Assembly: GCA_900770655.1 (NCBI GenBank)
Contig: CAAGLA010000032.1
Coordinates: 1-45,406, forward strand
Origin: Bacteroidaceae bacterium
Lineage (GTDB): Bacteria; Bacteroidota; Bacteroidia; Bacteroidales; Bacteroidaceae
Length of the DNA stretch: 45,406 nucleotides
Reading direction: 5' to 3'
The notes below the pieces were generated by a model. That model ran no database searches. It was not told the DNA's origin and was given only the letters and a program-made list of their open reading frames with translations. Made by a program: the position numbers and the translations under genes. Positions 41,410 to 45,406 of the stretch are shown one piece after another; position 1 is the first letter of the stretch; each line of letters opens with the position of its first letter.

Positions 41410-42222
41410 GTAAATAATAGCCGCAGGAACAGCAAGCAGTGTGCTGTCGAAACGGTCGAGCATACCGCCGTGGCCCGGTAGTAGATTGCCCGAATCCTTT
41501 ATCTGCATTTCGCGTTTGATACAAGATTCTATGAGGTCGCCGAATGTCGCTGTGGTAACAACCGTAATGGCCATTCCAATCCATTCCCAAACGTTCATCA
41601 CGTCGAAGAAGTGCGAAAGTACAACGCCGGCAACAACCGCTACAAATGCGCCTCCGGCAAAACCTTCCCAAGTCTTTTTGGGCGACACACGCTCAAACAT
41701 CTTGTGCTTGCCAAGCGTGCATCCGAAACAGAATGCGCCACTGTCGTTGCTCCATATAAATACAAATATCGAGAGGGGTAATACAAAACTGTAACTCTCA
41801 CCGCCGGCGGCTCCTGCTGTAGACAATACATTCAGAAGTGCAAACGGAAGTGCTGTGTACACTTGGCTGAATACAAAGTAGGCAAAGTTATCGAGCGGCT
41901 TGCTTTTGGTGTCGAACAGCTGTGCAATGAATACAAGAATAACAATTCCCATATAAGGAGCAAAGAGCTGCAGGCTGTATTCGCCTCCTAAGTGATTTCG
42001 CACAAATAGTGCGAAAAAGAGATAGGCGCCTCCAACAACAGCGGCAACTGTGCTGAATGTCGTTTTCTTGTACTCTTTTACAAGCCCGCAGAACTCGCGT
42101 ACCGCTAACATTGTAAGCAGGGCAAAGAGTATGCCGAACGTGTATTTGTTATAGAGCATTCCACCCAGTAGTACAGCAACGAATATTGCACCGGTAGCTG
42201 TGCGTATCAAAAAATTCTTCAT
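41383..42222 (-). CDS. cdsA: Phosphatidate cytidylyltransferase
   Basis: A 279-residue integral membrane enzyme making CDP-diacylglycerol from phosphatidic acid and CTP, the branch point of phospholipid synthesis. The start is the ATG at 42222 (MKNFLIRTATGAIFVAVLL); an upstream in-frame extension of 57 Lys/Arg-rich residues is not part of the protein. The CdsA signature is intact in SCIKREMQIKDSG, then PGHGGMLDRFDS, preceded by SNDSGAFCFGCTLGKH and SPKKTWEGFAGG. Several hydrophobic helices are visible. It is the last gene of the rsfS-ftsH-cdsA operon, 25 bases after ftsH, and overlaps lpxB by 27 bases tail to tail. Confidence 0.95.
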   Translation of the reverse strand: MKNFLIRTATGAIFVAVLLGGMLYNKYTFGILFALLTMLAVREFCGLVKEYKKTTFSTVAAVVGGAYLFFALFVRNHLGGEYSLQLFAPYMGIVILVFIAQLFDTKSKPLDNFAYFVFSQVYTALPFALLNVLSTAGAAGGESYSFVLPLSIFVFIWSNDSGAFCFGCTLGKHKMFERVSPKKTWEGFAGGAFVAVVAGVVLSHFFDVMNVWEWIGMAITVVTTATFGDLIESCIKREMQIKDSGNLLPGHGGMLDRFDSTLLAVPAAIIYLSFIGVLL

Positions 42223-42247
42223 AGTATTTGTTTTTTTTTGCTTGTTC

Positions 42248-44236
42248 TTAAAGCTGTGTGTTCTCCTTTTCGCTTTCGCTCTTTTCGGTCTCTGTGCTGC
42301 CTGCATCGTTGTCATTATCATCTTTCCCGAATATCTCCTCGCTGCGCGATGCCCACGGCCGTTTGCCGAAAATATTTTCAACGTCTTCGGCAAAGATAAC
42401 CTCTCTCTCTATCAGCAACTGTGCAAGCTGTGCGTGTCCCTCCTTGTGTTTGCGAAGCAACTCTTTTGCACGCTCATATTGTTCGGTAATCATTGCGTGT
42501 ACCTCTTTATCTATGGTCTCGGCGGTCTTTTCGCTGTATGGTCGGTTGAAGGAGTACTCTTCGTTGTTGTAGTAACAGAGGTTCGACAGCTTTTCGCTCA
42601 TTCCTGCGTAAGCTATCATTCCGTATGCCTGTTTGGTTACACGCTCCAAGTCGTTCATTGCGCCGGTCGATATCTGTCCTATAACAATATCTTCAGCAGC
42701 TCTTCCGCCAAGAATAGCACACATTTCGTCGAGCATCTGCTCTTTTGTGGTAATCTGTCTCTCTTCGGGCATATACCAAGCAGCACCCAAAGCTCTTCCG
42801 CGCGGTACAATGGTTACCTTAATGAGCGGGTTGGCGTGCTCAAGGAACCACGATATTGTGGCGTGCCCGGCTTCGTGTATGGCTATGGTCTCTTTTTCCT
42901 TTTGGGTCATTACTTTGGTCTTCTTCTCCAAACCGCCTATTATTCGGTCTATAGCATCTAGGAAGTCCTGTTTCTCAACACTCTTCTTCTTGTTGCGTGC
43001 AGCAATAAGTGCGGCCTCGTTGCAGACATTGGCAATGTCGGCACCGGAGAATCCCGGTGTCTGGCGTGCCAGAATATCTACATCTACACTCGGGTCGAGC
43101 TTTAGAGGCTTTAAGTGTACTCCGAACACAGCCTTTCTCTCGTTGAGGTCGGGCAGGTCTACGTGAATCTGCCTGTCGAAACGGCCGGCACGCAGCAGGG
43201 CCTTGTCGAGAATATCGGCTCTGTTGGTTGCCGCAATGACAATAATACCGCTGTTGGTCCCGAAACCGTCCATCTCGGTGAGCAACTGGTTGAGTGTGTT
43301 CTCACGTTCATCGTTGCCGCCCATAGATGGGTTCTTGCCTCTTGCACGGCCCACTGCATCAATCTCGTCAATGAATACAATACAGGGAGCCTTCTCCTTT
43401 GCTTGGCGGAATAGATCTCGCACACGTGATGCGCCCACGCCCACAAACATCTCTACAAAGTCGGAACCTGAAAGAGAGAAGAACGGAACATTCGCTTCTC
43501 CTGCAACGGCTTTGGCAAGCAGTGTCTTGCCTGTTCCCGGAGGGCCTACCAATAGTGCTCCTTTGGGTATTTTGCCGCCTAGTTCTGTATATACCTGCGG
43601 GTTTTTGAGAAAATCTACAATTTCCTTTACCTCTTGCTTTGCCCCCTCTTGTCCGGCAACGTCCTTAAAGGTTATTTTGTTGTTGTTGTCTTTGTCGAAC
43701 AGCTTGGCTTGCGACTTGCCCACATTGAAAACACCGCCTTGTCCGCCACCGCCACCGCTCATACGGCGCATTATGAACATCCATATTGCAACAATGAATA
43801 TTATAGGCAGTATGTTCCACAGCATACCGCCAAGATAATCGGGTCGCTTGTCGTACTTTAGAGAGCCTGTGAACTTGCCTGTAGCAACTCCTGTACTGTC
43901 TTTGCCGTTCAGTTGATCGTTAATGAATTTGTCGAAGTTGTCTCTTGAGCCAACGGTAGACACCACAAGCGGGCGTGAGTTTTCGGGCAGTGGCTTTTCT
44001 CCGAAGATGTATTTCGCCGAGTCGTTGATTATGTACGCTTCAATGTCGTCGTTATCGTAAACTATAACCTCATTTACATAGCCTTTGGATATGTAATCGG
44101 TGAGTTCGGAGTATTTGGCCTCTTTTACAACGTCGTTGCTGCCGTCGCCTGTCAAGTAGAAAAAGAGCAGCATCGCTCCTGCCACAAGGTAGAACCAAGT
44201 GAAATTGAATTTTGGTCTCTTTATATTTTTTGTCAT
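42248..44236 (-). CDS. ftsH: ATP-dependent zinc metalloprotease FtsH
   Basis: A 662-residue membrane AAA protease that degrades membrane and short-lived proteins. Two N-terminal transmembrane helices (about 12-28 and 135-156) flank a periplasmic domain. A cytoplasmic Gly-rich linker precedes the AAA module: Walker A GPPGTGKT (about 231-238), Walker B CIVFIDEIDAVG, and the second region of homology NQLLTEMDGF...RADILDKALLRAGRFDRQ. The protease has the zinc motif HEAGH (about residue 452). The acidic C-terminus (DNDNDAGSTETEKSESEKE) is low-complexity, as often in this family. It lies between rsfS and cdsA in one operon. Confidence 0.97.
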   Translation of the reverse strand: MTKNIKRPKFNFTWFYLVAGAMLLFFYLTGDGSNDVVKEAKYSELTDYISKGYVNEVIVYDNDDIEAYIINDSAKYIFGEKPLPENSRPLVVSTVGSRDNFDKFINDQLNGKDSTGVATGKFTGSLKYDKRPDYLGGMLWNILPIIFIVAIWMFIMRRMSGGGGGQGGVFNVGKSQAKLFDKDNNNKITFKDVAGQEGAKQEVKEIVDFLKNPQVYTELGGKIPKGALLVGPPGTGKTLLAKAVAGEANVPFFSLSGSDFVEMFVGVGASRVRDLFRQAKEKAPCIVFIDEIDAVGRARGKNPSMGGNDERENTLNQLLTEMDGFGTNSGIIVIAATNRADILDKALLRAGRFDRQIHVDLPDLNERKAVFGVHLKPLKLDPSVDVDILARQTPGFSGADIANVCNEAALIAARNKKKSVEKQDFLDAIDRIIGGLEKKTKVMTQKEKETIAIHEAGHATISWFLEHANPLIKVTIVPRGRALGAAWYMPEERQITTKEQMLDEMCAILGGRAAEDIVIGQISTGAMNDLERVTKQAYGMIAYAGMSEKLSNLCYYNNEEYSFNRPYSEKTAETIDKEVHAMITEQYERAKELLRKHKEGHAQLAQLLIEREVIFAEDVENIFGKRPWASRSEEIFGKDDNDNDAGSTETEKSESEKENTQL

Positions 44237-44250
44237 ATTGTTCTTTTCGG

Positions 44251-44622
44251 TTAATCAATGTCGGGGATTGTAGTTGTTTTCGCATCGGCCCACAGGTGCT
44301 CTATGTCGTAGAACTTGCGTACATCGGGCAGGAATATGTGTACAAGAACATCGCCGTAATCCATTGCCACCCATTGCGAATTGCGTAGCCCGTCAATGGC
44401 GTATGGCTTTTTACCACAGTTAATTCTTACAACATCTTCGACCGAACCGGTAATTGCATTTACTTGGTTGGGCGAGTTTCCTTCACATATAACAAAATAG
44501 TCGCATACGCTGTTGCCGAGATTCAACATATCTACAACAACAATTCCTTTTCCTTTTTTGTCTTGAATTCCTTCAATAATCTGTTCTATTACCTCTTTAG
44601 GTGTTATCTCTTTCTTTTGCAT
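44251..44622 (-). CDS. rsfS: Ribosomal silencing factor RsfS
   Basis: A 123-residue protein that binds ribosomal protein uL14 and keeps the 50S subunit from joining 30S when nutrients are short. The family core is complete: GIVVVDMLNLGNSVCDYFVICEG, then GLRNSQWVAMDYGDVLVHIFLPDVRKFYDIEHLW. The start is the ATG at 44622 (MQKKEITPKEVIEQII); a longer frame reaches 44685 but the additional residues do not look like the family. It is the first gene of the operon with ftsH and cdsA, 14 bases before ftsH. Confidence 0.93.
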   Translation of the reverse strand: MQKKEITPKEVIEQIIEGIQDKKGKGIVVVDMLNLGNSVCDYFVICEGNSPNQVNAITGSVEDVVRINCGKKPYAIDGLRNSQWVAMDYGDVLVHIFLPDVRKFYDIEHLWADAKTTTIPDID

Positions 44623-44829
44623 ATTTCCAAATATGTTTTTTACATAGAAGTTGGCTGTTCTGTTGTGTGGGATTAATTTAGGCAACTTCTGTTTTTTATT
44701 GTTTATCGTTTTCTTGTCTGTTTCCCGAAATTCGGTTCCTTGTTGAATTTATAGCAAAAAGTATGCTTTTGGGTAAAAATTTCGGGCTCGGTGAAAGTGT
44801 GTGACAAAATGTCCTTCTCTTCCACGTTG

Positions 44830-44837
44830 CGAAGATA
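44830..44837 (-). promoter_or_regulatory. Promoter -7 box of the rsfS-ftsH-cdsA operon
   Basis: Read on the minus strand this is TATCTTCG. It predicts a leader of about 200 bases before rsfS (44622). An A/T run occupies the -33 region. The rest of 44686-44987 is A/T-rich, and I see only this box and the tRNA promoter in it. Confidence 0.4.
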
Positions 44838-44963
44838 CCTCTTATTTTGTCTATTTTAAAATAAAAAAGGGTGCTTTTTGCTCATTTGCTTCGATAAAAG
44901 AATATTTTTCATCTTTTTTTAGCAAAAAATTGGGCAAAACATTTTTTTTACCGAAAAAAGTTG

Positions 44964-44971
44964 TACCTTTG
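44964..44971 (+). promoter_or_regulatory. Promoter -7 box for tRNA-Gln
   Basis: TACCTTTG matches TAnnTTTG and lies 17 bases before the mature tRNA start. A T-run (44942-44949) stands near the expected -33 position. Confidence 0.6.
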
Positions 44972-44987
44972 CATCGCAATTAGGCAT

Positions 44988-45061
44988 TGGGCTATGGTGT
45001 AATGGTAACACTACAGATTCTGGTCCTGTCATTCAAGGTTCGAGTCCTTGTAGCCCAACCA
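44988..45061 (+). tRNA. tRNA-Gln (anticodon CUG)
   Basis: Cloverleaf: acceptor TGGGCTA (44988-44994) pairs with TAGCCCA (45051-45057), discriminator A at 45058, and CCA is encoded (45059-45061). The D-arm has GTGT/ACAC, the anticodon loop is TTCTGGT with anticodon CTG, and the T-arm is CAAGG/CCTTG around TTCGAGT. The anticodon stem (ACAGA/CCTGT) has one mismatch at its lower pair. It decodes CAG as glutamine. Confidence 0.95.
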
Positions 45062-45062
45062 C

Positions 45063-45092
45063 AAAAAAGAGGTTCTGCAGAACCTCTTTTTT
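45063..45092 (+). terminator. Terminator of tRNA-Gln
   Basis: AAAAAAGAGGTTCTG is followed directly by its perfect reverse complement (45063-45092), giving a 15-bp palindrome that ends in a T-run. It starts two bases after the CCA end. Confidence 0.85.
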
Positions 45093-45153
45093 GCGTTATA
45101 TAATCAAAGGCTTCATCTAGGCTCGGTAGAAATTTTGTTTGGGAATGTTTGTT

Positions 45154-45177
45154 TGCAAGTAAGTTTACACACTTGCA
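45154..45177. repeat. Hairpin 1 in the gene-free tail
   Basis: TGCAAGT (45154-45160) pairs with ACTTGCA (45171-45177), a 7-bp stem with a 10-base loop. It lies in the gene-free tail of the window (45093-45406). Confidence 0.5.
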
Positions 45178-45199
45178 TACCCGCAATTATTGACAGTGC

Positions 45200-45267
45200 C
45201 GGTGGTTTATTAACAATACTTTTGCTATGTTCATTGCCATAGTAATTTCAAACATAAACCGTCACCG
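45200..45267. repeat. Hairpin 2 in the gene-free tail
   Basis: CGGTGGTTTAT (45200-45210) can pair with ATAAAC (45254-45259) and CACCG (45263-45267), leaving a CGT bulge. Inside it, CTATG (45225-45229) pairs with CATAG (45238-45242). The paired blocks give a nested stem structure. Confidence 0.5.
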
Positions 45268-45279
45268 ATAAAATTACAG

Positions 45280-45399
45280 CAAACAACCGTTCAAACAGCG
45301 GACAAGGAGAGGAATTGTTTGAGCGATGTTTTTCGCGATGCTGTTATTGCGTGAAAAGCGAGTTGTCCTCTCCCCGCTGTTTGAACGATAAGTTGTTTG
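45280..45399. repeat. 120-base imperfect inverted repeat at the end of the window
   Basis: Three blocks pair across the element: CAAACAAC (45280-45287) with GTTGTTTG (45392-45399); CGTTCAAACAGCGG (45288-45301) with CCGCTGTTTGAACG (45374-45387); GGAGAGGA (45306-45313) with TCCTCTCC (45366-45373). The blocks total 30 bp with 4-base bulges ACAA and ATAA on opposite sides. TTTTTCGCG and CGTGAAAA pair further inside with one bulged base. No reading frame fits it. Confidence 0.75.
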
Positions 45400-45406
45400 T
45401 GGCAAG

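Noticed and set aside
42223..42393. 57-residue N-terminal extension of cdsA
   Set aside because: The region is Lys/Arg-rich, lies in the 3' end of ftsH and does not belong to the enzyme, which starts MKNFLIRTATG at 42222.
42200..42961. 253-codon open frame on the plus strand
   Set aside because: It is antisense to ftsH and the end of cdsA; no recognisable domain.

Overview
The window is a stretch of chromosome from a member of the Bacteroidales, most likely a gut or oral commensal. This rests on three things. First, the gene families are typical of the order: DUF3822 beside rsmD, DUF5683, an Omp28-like protein, a TonB-receptor-like OMP, SusE/PL29-N-type lipoproteins and T9SS-like C-termini. 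Second, the conserved block parA-parB-DUF5683-mltD-rsh on one side and surE-lpxB / rsfS-ftsH-cdsA on the other is a familiar Bacteroidales neighbourhood. Third, the promoters have the Bacteroidetes form (TTTG, about 20 bases, TAnnTTTG, with TATCTTCG as a common variant). I cannot name a genus from sequence alone. No phage, plasmid, insertion sequence or CRISPR array is visible.

Layout. 1-465 is non-coding and carries the terminator of the first gene and a short direct repeat. 466-6449 (minus) holds two large exported proteins: a collagen-like-repeat lipoprotein and an Omp28-like multidomain protein with a T9SS-like tail. 6705-11634 is a mixed accessory region: an orphan XRE regulator, a GHL10-type lipoprotein with a GNAT acetyltransferase, a divergent ECF-like sigma factor, a DUF4595-like lipoprotein and an unrecognised 153-residue protein. 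11734-16165 (plus) has a TonB-receptor-like outer-membrane protein with a Gly/Arg tail and a cardiolipin synthase. 16179-18366 (minus) is a tight operon: a membrane-anchored pilin-like protein, DUF3822 and rsmD. 18460-19890 is a RecD-like helicase. 19957-24066 (minus) has alaS followed by two related Ser/Pro-rich lipoproteins.

24290-25669 (plus) has an M23 peptidase and a MerR regulator. 25736-31852 (minus) is the operon parA, parB, DUF5683, mltD, rsh, which combines chromosome segregation, cell-wall turnover and the stringent response. 32161-39271 (minus) is a two-gene glycan-degrading operon, a GH2 beta-galactosidase and a GH84 beta-N-acetylglucosaminidase, both with ricin-like modules and T9SS-like tails; it sits between the parAB operon and surE. 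39475-41409 (plus) is surE-lpxB. 41383-44622 (minus) is rsfS-ftsH-cdsA, and cdsA overlaps the end of lpxB tail to tail. The window closes with tRNA-Gln(CUG), its terminator and a gene-free 310-base tail with three consecutive inverted repeats, the last a 120-base hairpin.

The core genes look intact and ordinary. The points most worth a second look are the hairpin array after tRNA-Gln, the tandem Ser-rich lipoproteins with a shared motif and Bacteroidetes-type O-glycosylation sites, the GH2-GH84 pair inside a housekeeping neighbourhood, and the repeat-flanked sigma-factor gene. I found nothing that I could defend as a complete new multi-gene system.
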